Shown piece after piece: positions 50,058 to 60,010 of a stretch of 64,000 nucleotides of DNA. The position numbers and the translations under genes were made by a program. The notes beneath the pieces were generated by a model. It worked only from the letters and a program-made list of their open reading frames with translations. It was not told where the DNA came from and ran no database searches. Each line of letters opens with the position of its first letter. Position 1 is the first letter of the stretch. Origin of the DNA: Chryseobacterium sp. VAUSW3 (GTDB lineage: Bacteria; Bacteroidota; Bacteroidia; Flavobacteriales; Weeksellaceae); assembly GCF_002205795.1 (NCBI RefSeq), contig NZ_NIUY01000001.1, positions 930,001 through 994,000 on the forward strand. Direction: 5' to 3'.

Positions 50058-51269
50058 ATGCAGAAAAAGAAAATTATCATTATCGGAGGCGGTGCAGCAG
50101 GTTTTTTCTGCGCCGCAAATCTGGACGCTAACAAATTAAGTGTTACCATTTTGGAGCAAAATTCGGATGTGCTGCAGAAAGTGAAAATTTCCGGAGGCGG
50201 AAGATGCAATGTTTCGCATGCATGTTTTGATCCTAAAGAACTCGTAGGGTTTTATCCGCGGGGCAATAAAGAACTGCTCAGCGTATTTCATAAATTTCAG
50301 CCGGGAGATACCATGGATTGGTTCGAGAAAAGAAATGTTGCACTGAAAATTGAAAGCGATAACAGAATTTTTCCGGAAACCAATTCGTCTCAAACCATTA
50401 TGGACACGTTGGTAAATGAAGTTCTGAGGAGGAAATTTAAAATCGAAACAAAAATAGTGGTTTTAGATATTCAGCGACAGAATGAACAGTATTTGGTGAT
50501 CACAAACTCCGGCGAATATCTTGCTGACTATATTATTTATACCACAGGAAGCTCTCCCAAATCACTGAAAATACTTCAGAATTTGGGTCATAAGATCGTA
50601 GAACCAGTTCCATCTCTTTTTACATTTAATATCAAAAACGAAGTTTTAAAGGATTTGATGGGCACAAGTTTTCCAAATGCTGAAGTATCCATCCCAGAAT
50701 TGAAAATGGAAGAATCAGGACCGATGCTGATTACCCACTGGGGACTTTCGGGTCCGGCAATTCTGAAAATCTCTGCTTGGAAAGCAAGGGAACTCGCTGC
50801 GCTGAAATACCGGTTTCATATTCGCGTAAATTTTTTAGGCATGGATAAAGATGATGCTGAAGAAGCCTTTAAAAATTACAGAAACCAAAATCCTAAAAAA
50901 ACCATAGGAAATTCAAAAATTTACAATATAACCACCCGATTTTGGCACCGGATTCTTTGGATTTCAAAAGTTAATTTAGAGAAAAATATTTCGAATATTA
51001 CTGCCAGAGAAATTCAGAATATCATCCAAAATCTGTGTGAAAACGAAATGTCAGTTTCTGGAAAGTCGACTTATAAAGACGAATTTGTAACTGCTGGCGG
51101 CGTGGAACTTAAAGAGGTTGATTTTAAGAATATGTCTTCTAAAATCCTCAGTAATTTTTATCTTGCCGGTGAAGTGCTTAATATTGATGCTGTTACAGGC
51201 GGATTTAATTTTCAGGCCTGCTGGAGCGAAGCCTGGCTGATGGCCCAGGATTTGAATTCTAAGGAATAA
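50058..51269 (+). CDS. HI0933/BaiN-family flavoprotein
   Basis: A 403-residue FAD-dependent oxidoreductase. The dinucleotide loop GGGAAGFFCAANL is at residues about 9-21, VKISGGGRCNVSHACFD matches the family hallmark SGGGRCN, and the end has YLAGEVLNIDAVTGGFNFQACWSEAWLM, also diagnostic. Members include BaiN and aminoacetone-oxidase-type proteins; the reaction of this one is unknown. It stands alone between the GC-rich intergenic element and a small lipoprotein gene. Confidence 0.92.
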   Translation: MQKKKIIIIGGGAAGFFCAANLDANKLSVTILEQNSDVLQKVKISGGGRCNVSHACFDPKELVGFYPRGNKELLSVFHKFQPGDTMDWFEKRNVALKIESDNRIFPETNSSQTIMDTLVNEVLRRKFKIETKIVVLDIQRQNEQYLVITNSGEYLADYIIYTTGSSPKSLKILQNLGHKIVEPVPSLFTFNIKNEVLKDLMGTSFPNAEVSIPELKMEESGPMLITHWGLSGPAILKISAWKARELAALKYRFHIRVNFLGMDKDDAEEAFKNYRNQNPKKTIGNSKIYNITTRFWHRILWISKVNLEKNISNITAREIQNIIQNLCENEMSVSGKSTYKDEFVTAGGVELKEVDFKNMSSKILSNFYLAGEVLNIDAVTGGFNFQACWSEAWLMAQDLNSKE

Positions 51270-51332
51270 TCCGCCCGAAATGATTCTGTAATCATTTATT
51301 TTATTAATTTTGGGCAGCTTAACTTTTAAAAA

Positions 51333-51656
51333 ATGAAGAAATACTTTTCAATATTCACTTTACTTGTCATCCTTAGCGTAACTTCTTGCCAAACAAGAGT
51401 TGTAAGTCAGCAGAAACCGATGCAAAAGAACTCACTCGAACTGTACCAGAAGTATACTTTCCAGACGAACGACGGTAAACTAACCAAAATGGAAGTTCTG
51501 AAGCAGGATGATACACAGATCTACGGAAAAACAAAAACCGGCGAAGATATTGTTATCGCAAAAGCTGATGTACGCGAAGCCAGAAAACTCGATGTCTTTT
51601 CATCAATTGTAGTTGGATTGGCTGCAGTTGCTGCCGTAATATTTGTTCCGATTTAA
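51333..51656 (+). CDS. Small hypothetical lipoprotein
   Basis: A 107-residue protein with a lipoprotein signal (MKKYFSIFTLLVILSVTSC, Cys19). The mature domain (YQKYTFQTNDGKLTKMEVLKQDD, DIVIAKADVREARKLD) resembles short domains in flavobacterial lipoproteins, and a C-terminal hydrophobic helix (FSSIVVGLAAVAAVIFVP) may insert in the membrane. No function known. It starts 63 bases after the flavoprotein stop codon and is followed by a bidirectional terminator. Confidence 0.72.
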   Translation: MKKYFSIFTLLVILSVTSCQTRVVSQQKPMQKNSLELYQKYTFQTNDGKLTKMEVLKQDDTQIYGKTKTGEDIVIAKADVREARKLDVFSSIVVGLAAVAAVIFVPI

Positions 51657-51681
51657 TAAAAAAGTACAAATAAAAAATAGG

Positions 51682-51708
51682 AAAGACTCAGTATTGTTCT
51701 GAGTCTTT
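51682..51708. terminator. Bidirectional terminator
   Basis: A perfect ten-base stem AAAGACTCAG/CTGAGTCTTT with a seven-base loop. It separates the convergent small lipoprotein and the Kef-type antiporter; T-rich sequence lies on both outward sides. Confidence 0.85.
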
Positions 51709-51728
51709 GTTGTTATTAATGAGCTCAA

Positions 51729-53858
51729 TTATTTAAAAATTTTCCCCACAATATTACCAATTTCAACAAAATCATCAGCATTGCCGATATCGCGGGCCTG
51801 TTTTTCGTATTCGGATTTTGTTTTTCTGGACGGGAAAATCAGCAAATAATTTCTGTATCTAAAATGATCGTTGAGATATTTAGGGACATCCTGCATTTGC
51901 GGCAGGAACGAAATCATTTCTCGGTTCGCCATAAATAAAATCAGCGCGTCATTTTCCTTCATTTTTCCGAAGATTCTTTTCATCTCATTCCAGTCGTTGA
52001 AAATGTAGAAAGAAGCTTCAATATTTACCTTTTTCCTAATTTTTTCGATGACTTTGATGGTTTTTTCATTCCCGTAAAATTCTATTTTCGTACCGGAATT
52101 TCTCGCTATATTCCAAACTTTCAGCAAAGAATGGAAAAATCCGGATTCCAGATGTACTTTTTCAGGAAGTATAACAAAATACCTCTGAATGGTAGAAACG
52201 GGCTGCGAAGCGTGATAAACAAGCATGTTTGCAGAGATATTATCCAGATATCCGCCGTACAGATTGTGTACGAAACTTTGGGAAAAACCTTTGTCGGGAT
52301 CTACCCCAATCATCAAATCCGTAATTTCGTATTCTTTAATTTCGTTATTTACACCTTTAATTACATCAACATCATATCTTGTAAGCGGTGTAATTTTTAC
52401 ATCCGCTGCGGCGCCTATGTTTTGTGCCTGATGCAAAAGTTTTTCAGCATTCTTTTTCGAGGATTCGTTTTTTTCTTCACTTATAATGTTTAAAACATAA
52501 ATATTTTCTTTGTTATTTTTTGACTTAAGAAGTAGTGAAAGATTAGTCATCGGTTCTACAGTAACCGGATGGTTTACAGCGAGTAAGATGTTTTCAGCAT
52601 CCGGATTCGAATCTGTAATTGGGTTTTCATCCTCTGATTTTACAAGTTTTTGAGCATTTTTCTGGGTGACAAAAGAAGAAACAGTACAGGAAACTAAAAT
52701 GAGAAGAATACTCCCGTTCAGCACACTTTCATCCAGAAGACGGATCGGCTGGCCTTCTTCGGTTTCCCCAATGATAATGTTGTATCCAACCATTACTATA
52801 GCCAGAGTTGCGGCGGCATGCGCAGCACTTAAGCCAAAAATTACGCCGCCCTGTTCTTTGGTGAGTCGGAAGGTTTTTTGAGTGGCAACGGCTGCAAGGT
52901 ATTTCGAAAGTACTCCGATTACGGTCATTAAAAGAGCAATTTCAATGGTTTTGCTGTCTTTAAAAAAGATTTTGAAATCGATCAGCATACCTACACTGAT
53001 GAGGAAAAAAGGAATAAAAATAGCATTTCCTACAAATTCTACCCGATTCATTAATGCTGAAGTATGAGGAATGAGTCTGTTTAGCGCCAAACCTGCGAAA
53101 AATGCGCCGATAATAGCTTCTACACCAGCCAGTTCTGCCAGAAGTGCAGCCAGATAAATCATCACCAGAACAAAGATATACTGGGAAATACTATCATTTA
53201 CTTTTTTGAAAAACCATCGGCCTACAATCGGAAAACCGAATAAGACCACAGCACTGAAAAGTACCATCGAAACCGAAAGTTTGGTCCAGAATGCGGCATC
53301 AACTTCGCCCTGGGTAATTCCTACACAGACTGCCAACACCAAAAGTGCCAGAATATCAGTAATCATTGTTCCACCTACGGTGATATTCACAGGAAGGGAT
53401 TTCGCAATGCCGAGTTTGCTGACAATAGGATAGGAAATGAGCGTGTGCGAAGAAAATATACTGGCAAAAACAATAGAAGTAAGCCATGAAAAATTAAACA
53501 GAAAATGCGCAGACAAGATCCCAAGGATAAACGGAATGGCAAAGGTATAAAAGCCAAAACTTACACTTTTCCATTTGTTTTTCTTGAATTCGGCAAGATC
53601 AATTTCGAGACCTGCCAAAAACATAATATAAAGCAGCCCGGTTGTTCCTGTAACTACAATACTGCTGTCCCGGGAGAGAATATTAAAACCGTTTGGCCCT
53701 ACTACAGCACCGGCAATGATGAGCCCAAGCAGATGCGGAACTTTAATTTTGTTCAGCAGAATCGGTGCAAAAAGAATGATGATCAAAACGACCAAAAACT
53801 TCAGAACCGGATCTTCCAGTGGCAAAGAAAAATTGGCGACACTTAGAATGGTAATCAT
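51729..53858 (-). CDS. Cation:proton antiporter (CPA2/Kef type) with C-terminal USP-like domain
   Basis: A 709-residue membrane protein. The first ~390 residues are a CPA2 exchanger with 12-13 helices and the signatures APILLNKIKVPHLLGLIIAGAVVGP, MFLAGLEIDL, FASIFSSHTLISYP and FFAGLALNRLIP. The C-terminal ~300 residues are soluble and look like universal-stress-protein repeats rather than the RCK/TrkA domain of KefB/C. It probably exchanges K+ or Na+ for H+ at the inner membrane. Its ATG overlaps the stop of the upstream lipoprotein gene by 4 bases (ATGA), so both are translated from one mRNA. Confidence 0.9.
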   Translation of the reverse strand: MITILSVANFSLPLEDPVLKFLVVLIIILFAPILLNKIKVPHLLGLIIAGAVVGPNGFNILSRDSSIVVTGTTGLLYIMFLAGLEIDLAEFKKNKWKSVSFGFYTFAIPFILGILSAHFLFNFSWLTSIVFASIFSSHTLISYPIVSKLGIAKSLPVNITVGGTMITDILALLVLAVCVGITQGEVDAAFWTKLSVSMVLFSAVVLFGFPIVGRWFFKKVNDSISQYIFVLVMIYLAALLAELAGVEAIIGAFFAGLALNRLIPHTSALMNRVEFVGNAIFIPFFLISVGMLIDFKIFFKDSKTIEIALLMTVIGVLSKYLAAVATQKTFRLTKEQGGVIFGLSAAHAAATLAIVMVGYNIIIGETEEGQPIRLLDESVLNGSILLILVSCTVSSFVTQKNAQKLVKSEDENPITDSNPDAENILLAVNHPVTVEPMTNLSLLLKSKNNKENIYVLNIISEEKNESSKKNAEKLLHQAQNIGAAADVKITPLTRYDVDVIKGVNNEIKEYEITDLMIGVDPDKGFSQSFVHNLYGGYLDNISANMLVYHASQPVSTIQRYFVILPEKVHLESGFFHSLLKVWNIARNSGTKIEFYGNEKTIKVIEKIRKKVNIEASFYIFNDWNEMKRIFGKMKENDALILFMANREMISFLPQMQDVPKYLNDHFRYRNYLLIFPSRKTKSEYEKQARDIGNADDFVEIGNIVGKIFK

Positions 53859-54424
53859 AATTTGGTTTTTGATTTTTCTAACTCTAGGGTAAATTTCGCG
53901 ACACAGTTATTATTTGCGCTTACCTTGCGGATACCTTTTAGGCTGTTTGCCTGAAGATTATTCCAGATCAGATTAATTTCTGTCTTTCGGGTAGAAGTTG
54001 AATCTTCTTTTGATTGAAGATTAAGTTCCGAATTGCTGTAATTTCCGCTGTAAACTTTCAGATTGCCGGATCGGTCGGTAACTTTTGCCAGAACGGTTTT
54101 TCCGTTTTCAGAAAATTCCCAAATATCGGTTCTTTGGTCACCAATTGCATGTTCCGGGCAGTTCGATTCGGTACAAACCATTTTGCCGTTCCATTTTCCA
54201 AGGATATTTGCGGGTAATGTATTCACCACTACAGAATCTGCCTGAGTGATGATGCTGTCGCGCATTGCGAGTAGATTCCGGTATTCATCTTCTTTAGCAG
54301 CAAATTCTTTTTCTTTCTGGATAAGGCTGTTTTCTCTTTCTTCCAGTTTTTTCTCTTTTTCAGTGTCGGTGCAAGAAGTGAAAGGCAGCAGTAAAATAAA
54401 ACAGATAATCGACAGAATCCTCAT
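53855..54424 (-). CDS. Hypothetical lipoprotein with coiled-coil N-terminus
   Basis: A 189-residue lipoprotein. The frame opens at 54457, but the signal peptide MRILSIICFILLLPFTSC begins at the ATG at 54424, so this start is chosen; the acylated residue is the Cys at position 18. The mature protein starts with a strongly charged coiled coil (EKEKKLEERENSLIQKEKEF), then a beta-rich domain (GKWNGKMVCTESNCPEH ... WEFSENGKTVLAKVTDRSG) that resembles small lipocalin-like or SH3-like modules. It shares a four-base overlap with the antiporter, so it may serve that protein, but no function is known. Confidence 0.7.
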   Translation of the reverse strand: MRILSIICFILLLPFTSCTDTEKEKKLEERENSLIQKEKEFAAKEDEYRNLLAMRDSIITQADSVVVNTLPANILGKWNGKMVCTESNCPEHAIGDQRTDIWEFSENGKTVLAKVTDRSGNLKVYSGNYSNSELNLQSKEDSTSTRKTEINLIWNNLQANSLKGIRKVSANNNCVAKFTLELEKSKTKL

Positions 54425-54514
54425 GAGTAAATATTTTGGTGTTTTTAAAAATAACAAAAAAAGCCAAGACTGAAAAATCCTGACTCTAATTTTTTTTTGT
54501 GAAGCGCTGCAAAA

Positions 54515-55168
54515 TTAGGCTTTCATTTTTGCAATCACATCAATTCCGCCTTTGGTTTTATCGCCAATTTTACAGATGATTTCTGTATCGAGAGGTAAAA
54601 ATACATCCATCCTGGAACCGAATTTAATAAATCCGAATTCGTGGCCGGCTTTTGCGTTATCACCTTCGTTACAGTAAAATACAATTCGTCGTGCAACATA
54701 ACCTGCAATCTGACGGAAAACAACTTTGTGATTGGTAAGACTTTCTACCGCTACAGTGGTTCTTTCGTTTTCGGTGGAAGATTTTTCGTGCCAGGCAACC
54801 AAATATTTCCCCGGATGGTACTTTTTGTAAATAACCTTTCCTGAAACGGGATAACGGCAAATGTGTACATTGAGCGGAGACATGAAAATAGAAACCTGAA
54901 TAGCTTTCCCTTTAATAAATTCGTCTTCATCCACTTCTTTAATCATCACCACTTTACCGTCAACCGGTGCAATTACATTTTCCTTATGATCCTGAATATC
55001 GCGGTTTGGCACTCTGAAGAACCAGAATACAAGACCATAAATAATTAAAAGCGGAATAATAATCAACAGTGACCACTCCCGAAGAAAATAAACCGAGAGA
55101 AATGCTGCGGCTGCAAATACAATGCTTGCAACAATAATGGTTCCTTTTGATTCCTTATGTAGTTTCAT
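54515..55168 (-). CDS. psd: Phosphatidylserine decarboxylase proenzyme
   Basis: A 217-residue decarboxylase making phosphatidylethanolamine. It is the short, archaeal-type form: two N-terminal helices (residues about 10-51), then IAPVDGKVV, FMSPLNVHICRYPVSGKV and the self-cleavage site G184-S185 in KFGSRMDVFLP, where Ser becomes the pyruvoyl cofactor. It starts 4 bases after cdsA, giving the usual flavobacterial cdsA-psd pair for phospholipid synthesis. Confidence 0.95.
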   Translation of the reverse strand: MKLHKESKGTIIVASIVFAAAAFLSVYFLREWSLLIIIPLLIIYGLVFWFFRVPNRDIQDHKENVIAPVDGKVVMIKEVDEDEFIKGKAIQVSIFMSPLNVHICRYPVSGKVIYKKYHPGKYLVAWHEKSSTENERTTVAVESLTNHKVVFRQIAGYVARRIVFYCNEGDNAKAGHEFGFIKFGSRMDVFLPLDTEIICKIGDKTKGGIDVIAKMKA

Positions 55169-55172
55169 GGAT

Positions 55173-56048
55173 TTATATAAATTTTTCTAAAATAAAGTAC
55201 AAATATACAACAGGCGCACAGATAATAAAACTGTCTAAGCGATCCAGAATTCCGCCGTGCCCGGGAATTACATTTCCTGAATCTTTTACCCCGAAATTTC
55301 TTTTCAGCTGGCTTTCTACCAAATCACCAAACGGTGCAAATACAGAAACCAAAAATCCTACAACAATCCAGTTACCACGGAGATCGGGATGAAATCTTTC
55401 AATGAAAAAAGCGACAACCAAAGTCAGCAGAACACCGCCGGCAAATCCTTCCCAGGTTTTTTTGGGAGAAATTTTAGGGGCCATTTTATGTTTACCGAAA
55501 AATTTACCGGTGAAAAATGCAAAACTGTCACTGCTCCAGATCAGAGCGAAAAGAAAGAATACCTCTAAAGTGAAAGTTTCGTTTACCACAGAAAATTTTG
55601 GTAGTCCTAATGCGAAACCAAAGGGCAGTGCGGTATAAATAACGGTGAAAATAAGTTTTCCATTGTCGTAGTATAATTCCTTTGAAAAACGGAATAAAGT
55701 AAAAACAGCGATTACGATAAGCGAAAGTGCCAGTATTTCGGATAAATTGAAATCGTAATAAAATCCGTGTTGAAAGTATCTTTTGGAAAAACGGTAAAAA
55801 ACAAAAACGATGATGGGAAATACCACCCATTTTTCCCAGCTTTTAGGATTGAATTTCATCATTCTTACGCATTCCCAGGCTCCCAGAAAAAGAAATATCG
55901 TGATTAAACCGTAATAAAGCGTGTGTGGCTGAATGAGTCCCGGCGAAATTTTATTGATCAGGCTGGCACCCCAGGGTGTTGTGCACAGAATGACCAGCAA
56001 GCCATATAAAGCACCTCCGAAAATGCGTTGAACTAGATTTTTATCCAA
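55173..56048 (-). CDS. cdsA: Phosphatidate cytidylyltransferase
   Basis: A 291-residue inner-membrane enzyme that forms CDP-diacylglycerol. Eight or so helices are followed by the family signature FGDLVESQLKRNFGVKDSG and NVIPGHGGILDRLDS (S-x2-KR-x4-KD-x5-PGHGG-x2-DR-x-D), fully conserved. It lies between the LUD gene (58 bases upstream) and psd (4 bases downstream) on the same strand. Confidence 0.96.
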   Translation of the reverse strand: MDKNLVQRIFGGALYGLLVILCTTPWGASLINKISPGLIQPHTLYYGLITIFLFLGAWECVRMMKFNPKSWEKWVVFPIIVFVFYRFSKRYFQHGFYYDFNLSEILALSLIVIAVFTLFRFSKELYYDNGKLIFTVIYTALPFGFALGLPKFSVVNETFTLEVFFLFALIWSSDSFAFFTGKFFGKHKMAPKISPKKTWEGFAGGVLLTLVVAFFIERFHPDLRGNWIVVGFLVSVFAPFGDLVESQLKRNFGVKDSGNVIPGHGGILDRLDSFIICAPVVYLYFILEKFI

Positions 56049-56106
56049 AATTGAATGATTATAAGTTAAGAGGTTGAAAACTTTGAATTAAAAAAACTCA
56101 AAGAAA

Positions 56107-56688
56107 TTAATCTTCGAGCAAAAGTAAGAAAAGTTTTGTATTGTCTTTGTTCGGGGTATCTAATTTTGAATTTCCGCCGCTGATGGAAGTTAAGTTTCGG
56201 ATATTTCCATTGCGTTTTATTTTAGCCATTGCATCGTTCAGATTGGTAACAATCTGCGAAACATTGGCCATAATAATAATTTTTTGCGGAAGCCTGGAAG
56301 AATGATAATGCAGAATATTATTGTGAGAAAGCATAATTCTGCCATCATAAGCAATTAAATATTCGCAGGTGATAAATGCGCAGTCATTAAAAAGTTCGAG
56401 CTCTGTGGTGTAGGGAACCTTTACCACATCAAGAAAATTCTTAAGATCATGATCCCAGCAGAACACTGATTTTATATCTTCAATCTTCAGTATATGATTA
56501 AGGGTTTGAAGCGCTTCTGCCTCGTCACCACAATAATTAAAAAAACCTCCGGAATGCGTAAAAAGTTGCGCAAACTTGTAATCGAGATCAGCGTTTTTCA
56601 ACTGATCACCAAGTTTTACCAAATCCTGATTCTCATCATCCTCAGGCTGATTCAGTATTTTTCCGACAATTTTTTTGAAGAGGCTCAA
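56107..56688 (-). CDS. LUD-domain (LutC-like) protein
   Basis: A 193-residue cytosolic protein resembling the LUD domain: AQLFTHSGGFFNYCGDEAEALQTL, the acidic-binding pattern NDCAFITCEYLIAYDGRIML, and IIMANVSQIVTNLNDAM. LutC-type proteins act with LutA/B in lactate oxidation, but neither partner is here; in Bacteroidota this single-copy gene sits next to ftsH and cdsA. It follows the ftsH terminator, so it probably starts the LUD-cdsA-psd transcript. Role unknown. Confidence 0.75.
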   Translation of the reverse strand: MSLFKKIVGKILNQPEDDENQDLVKLGDQLKNADLDYKFAQLFTHSGGFFNYCGDEAEALQTLNHILKIEDIKSVFCWDHDLKNFLDVVKVPYTTELELFNDCAFITCEYLIAYDGRIMLSHNNILHYHSSRLPQKIIIMANVSQIVTNLNDAMAKIKRNGNIRNLTSISGGNSKLDTPNKDNTKLFLLLLED

Positions 56689-56754
56689 GTTCTATTAGTT
56701 AATGTAAATATTTAAACAAAAATAGAAAATATTTATTCAGGCTATAAAATTAAT

Positions 56755-56796
56755 AAAAAAATCCTGATAATTCACCTGCAAAGGCAATTATCAGGA
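56755..56796 (-). terminator. Terminator of rsfS-ftsH
   Basis: An 11-base perfect stem TCCTGATAATT/AATTATCAGGA with a 13-base loop. On the reverse strand it is followed by seven Ts. It lies 7 bases past the ftsH stop codon. Confidence 0.9.
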
Positions 56797-56802
56797 CTGT
56801 TT

Positions 56803-58806
56803 TTATATCTGAGTGTTAGATTCCGGTCCTAATACAGTGCCGGGAGTCTCAATTTCTGGCTGCGTATTGGAAACCGGATGTTCCGTTAATTCCGGGTCCC
56901 AGGCACGCTTGCCGAAAACTTCTTCTAAGTCTTCGCGGAAAATAACTTCTTTTTCGAGAAGTTTTGCCGCGAGTGCATCAAGCTTATCCCTGTTTTCAGT
57001 CAGGATAGTTAAAGCTCTCTGATATTGGGTTTCAATGATTTTTGAAATTTCTTCATCAATCATTTTTGCGGTCTGCTCAGAATAAGGTTTTCCGAAATTG
57101 TATTCAGACTGGCCCGAACTGTCGTAGTAAGAAATATTACCTACCTTATCATTCAGTCCATAAATGGTAACCATGGCCTGCGCCTGTTTGGTAACACGCT
57201 CCAGATCCGAAAGTGCACCTGTGGAGATATTTCCAAAAACAGCCTGTTCTGCAGCTCTTCCTCCCAAAGTTGCACAAAGTTCATCATGCATCTGCTCTGT
57301 GGTGGTCAGCTGTCTTTCTTCTGGCAGGTACCATGCTGCACCCAGGGATCGCCCTCTTGGGACAATCGTCACTTTTAATAGTGGCGCCGCATGTTCTACA
57401 AGCCATGAAATGGTCGCGTGCCCGGCTTCGTGATATGCTACTCTGCGTTTTTCTGAAGGTTTAATGGCTTTGTTCTTCTTTTCGAGACCCCCGATAATTC
57501 GGTCGATCGCATCAAGAAAATCCTGTTTTGTTACAGATTCGTGACCGTTTCTGGCGGCGATTAAAGCCGCTTCATTACAAAGATTGGCAATGTCAGCACC
57601 ACTGAATCCCGGAGTTTGTTTGGCCAGGAAATCGCGGTCGATATTTGGCTCGAGTTTAATTTTAGCCAGGTGAACATCGAAGATTTCTCTTCTTTCGTGA
57701 AGTTCCGGCAAGTCAACGTAAATAGAACGGTCGAATCGGCCGGCTCTCATCAAAGCTTTATCTAAGATGTCGGCTCTGTTGGTTGCTGCCATAATGATTA
57801 CATTGGTATCAGTTCCGAAACCGTCCATTTCTGTAAGAAGCTGATTCAGTGTATTTTCGCGTTCGTCGTTGCCACCTGTAAAATTACCTTTTCCTCTGGC
57901 TCTACCAATTGCATCAATTTCATCGATGAAGATAATTGCAGGAGATTTTGCCTTTGCCTGCGCGAATAAATCACGCACTCTTGATGCACCAACACCCACA
58001 AACATTTCAACAAAATCTGAACCTGAAAGTGAGAAGAACGGAACCTTAGCTTCACCTGCAACAGCTTTTGCCAATAATGTTTTTCCCGTTCCCGGAGGAC
58101 CTACCAAAAGAACTCCTTTCGGAATTTTACCTCCCAATTTGGTGTATTTATCTGAGTTCTTTAGGAAATCTACAACTTCCTGAACTTCTTCTTTAGCGCC
58201 CTCCAGACCGGCAACATCTTTAAATGAAACCTGAATTTTATCTTTTTCGTCGAAGAGTTTGGCTTTCGATTTACCGATGGAGAAGATTTGGCCTCCGCCG
58301 CCACCTCCGCCTCCGCCCATCATTTTGCGGAAGATTACGAAATAGAATAAGGCCATAATACCAATCCAGAAGAGTGCCGTGAAAAGCAGTTCCGTCATCG
58401 GGTTTTTGCCGATTCCATAGTCTTTTTTAGTGGTTAAAGCGGGATTTTCCTGTTTAATTTTATCAAATTTTTCAAGGAAAAGCTGCAGATCACCGTAGCT
58501 TAAACTGTAATCCGGTTTGGGTGCAAAATCGAAGGTTGAGAAAGGGCTTTTATCCTGTGACACCTGTTTGTTTGCCAATTCGGTTTTGGCAGCTTTTGTA
58601 AGGAACACATCTGCTTTCTCAATATCTTTGTAAATTAATATATTCTGTACTTTTCCCTGTTGCAACAACTGATAAAACCCCTCCTCATCCAAGGTATTGG
58701 AGTTGGAATTGCTGTTCATATTCGTAAAGAAAATCAGCAGTATTGCAGCGATTACGATCGGAAAAAACCAGTTAAATCCTTTATTGTTATTCATATCTTT
58801 ATTCAT
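56803..58806 (-). CDS. ftsH: ATP-dependent zinc metalloprotease FtsH
   Basis: A 667-residue membrane-bound AAA+ protease that degrades short-lived and misassembled membrane proteins. Two membrane helices (about residues 13-29 and 139-160) flank a periplasmic domain, a run of nine glycines (164-172) forms the linker, Walker A is GPPGTGKT (236-243), the SRH region contains [21 protein letters not shown], and the zinc site HEAGH is at 459-463. The C-terminal tail is Pro/Glu-rich. It lies 32 bases after rsfS, the common flavobacterial order, with a terminator directly behind. Confidence 0.98.
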   Translation of the reverse strand: MNKDMNNNKGFNWFFPIVIAAILLIFFTNMNSNSNSNTLDEEGFYQLLQQGKVQNILIYKDIEKADVFLTKAAKTELANKQVSQDKSPFSTFDFAPKPDYSLSYGDLQLFLEKFDKIKQENPALTTKKDYGIGKNPMTELLFTALFWIGIMALFYFVIFRKMMGGGGGGGGGQIFSIGKSKAKLFDEKDKIQVSFKDVAGLEGAKEEVQEVVDFLKNSDKYTKLGGKIPKGVLLVGPPGTGKTLLAKAVAGEAKVPFFSLSGSDFVEMFVGVGASRVRDLFAQAKAKSPAIIFIDEIDAIGRARGKGNFTGGNDERENTLNQLLTEMDGFGTDTNVIIMAATNRADILDKALMRAGRFDRSIYVDLPELHERREIFDVHLAKIKLEPNIDRDFLAKQTPGFSGADIANLCNEAALIAARNGHESVTKQDFLDAIDRIIGGLEKKNKAIKPSEKRRVAYHEAGHATISWLVEHAAPLLKVTIVPRGRSLGAAWYLPEERQLTTTEQMHDELCATLGGRAAEQAVFGNISTGALSDLERVTKQAQAMVTIYGLNDKVGNISYYDSSGQSEYNFGKPYSEQTAKMIDEEISKIIETQYQRALTILTENRDKLDALAAKLLEKEVIFREDLEEVFGKRAWDPELTEHPVSNTQPEIETPGTVLGPESNTQI

Positions 58807-58838
58807 AAAAATTTTGACGAAAAATATATTCCGTCAAA

Positions 58839-59207
58839 TTATAATTGATTTTCTATTTTGGTAATTTTAGCATCACCCCAAAGCTCTTCGATATCATAGT
58901 ATGCTCTGGTTTCTCTCTGGAAAACGTGCACTACTACCGAAACATAATCGAGTAAAACCCACAGGGAGTTTTCGGTTCCTTCTACATGCCAGGGCCTGTC
59001 ATGCAAGTCGTTTCTTACTTTTTTCTGAATGTTTCCTGAGATGGCAGATACCTGCGTATTTGAATTTCCGGTGCAGATAATAAATGTTTGAGCCACTGAG
59101 TTTTCGATTGTTGAGAGGTCGAAAATCATAATATCTTCACCTTTTGTATCTTTTATTGCTTCTACGATTTTGTCTGTAAGCAACTGTTTTTCTGTAATTT
59201 TATTCAT
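58839..59207 (-). CDS. rsfS: Ribosomal silencing factor
   Basis: A 122-residue RsfS/Iojap protein that binds L14 and blocks subunit joining in starved cells. Signature stretches are LTDKIVEAIKDTKGEDIMIFDLS, FIICTGNSNTQVSAISGNI, RPWHVEGTENSLWVLLDYVSVVVHVFQRETRAYYDIEELWGDA. A TAAATTTG box is in the leader on the reverse strand. Cotranscribed with ftsH (gap 32 bases). Confidence 0.96.
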   Translation of the reverse strand: MNKITEKQLLTDKIVEAIKDTKGEDIMIFDLSTIENSVAQTFIICTGNSNTQVSAISGNIQKKVRNDLHDRPWHVEGTENSLWVLLDYVSVVVHVFQRETRAYYDIEELWGDAKITKIENQL

Positions 59208-59293
59208 TAAAATTTTGTATAATCTGCAAATTTATTGTTTTTTTATTTAATTTGGGTCAAATTTGCCCGTTGTAACTCTTAAAGTTTTCATAA

Positions 59294-60010
59294 ATGCCGG
59301 CCCTAATTTTCTTAAAAGAATGTGAATCGACCAACGAAGAAATCCTCAGATTTCTGAATCATACGAAAGCAGATATTCAGGCCGTTTACACTTTTAATCA
59401 AACCAAGGGAAAAGGTCAATACGGAAATTCCTGGGAATGCGCTGAAAATCTGAATCTGGCGTTTACGCTTGCGCTTCCTGCACAGCATTTGGAAACACAG
59501 GATCATTTATTCAATTTCCGTACCGCCTTGCTGTTGGCCGATTTTCTTGCCATTATGACAAAAAACCCTGTGGAAATAAAGTGGCCAAATGACATCATTA
59601 TAAAAAATAAGAAGATTGCGGGAATTCTTACAGAGAAAAAAACACTCGGCGCCATAAATTATTTTATCATCGGTATCGGACTGAATATTTTGCAGAAGAA
59701 TTTTGATCATTTGCCAAAAGCAGGATCTATTCTAACGCAAACCGGTATAAAGCTGAATCCTAAAAAAGTTGCAGATTCACTTTTTGTGTATCTTAAGGAA
59801 CATTTGCAGAATGAAATTTTCGTGGAAGATCTTTTTGAAAACATTAATCAAAGATTATTCAGGAAGGAAATGGTTTCGGTTTTTGAAATGAAAGGCATAA
59901 GACAAAATGGCATCATCAGAAATGTTGACAAAGAGGGTTTTCTTTGGGTGGAAATTGAAAATCAGGGACTTCAAAAATTCTACAATAAAGAAATCGAACT
60001 TCTTTACTGA
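59294..60010 (+). CDS. birA: Biotin--[acetyl-CoA-carboxylase] ligase
   Basis: A 238-residue enzyme that attaches biotin to AccB. The catalytic GKGQYGNSWECAENLNLAFTLALP (equivalent to the G-R-G-R-x2-R-x-W loop, with variant Arg positions), IKWPNDIIIKNKKIAGILTEK and IGIGLNI are all present. The N-terminal DNA-binding domain of E. coli BirA is absent, so it is a ligase only, as expected in Bacteroidota. It is divergent from rsfS and overlaps the 3' end of lptF/G by 7 bases on the opposite strand. Confidence 0.93.
   Translation: MPALIFLKECESTNEEILRFLNHTKADIQAVYTFNQTKGKGQYGNSWECAENLNLAFTLALPAQHLETQDHLFNFRTALLLADFLAIMTKNPVEIKWPNDIIIKNKKIAGILTEKKTLGAINYFIIGIGLNILQKNFDHLPKAGSILTQTGIKLNPKKVADSLFVYLKEHLQNEIFVEDLFENINQRLFRKEMVSVFEMKGIRQNGIIRNVDKEGFLWVEIENQGLQKFYNKEIELLY

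Noticed and set aside
58271-58330. Possible assembly error in the glycine run of FtsH
   Set aside because: The run of nine Gly codons (mixed GGC/GGT/GGA in reverse) keeps the frame and similar glycine linkers occur in FtsH of Bacteroidota, so it is a real linker.
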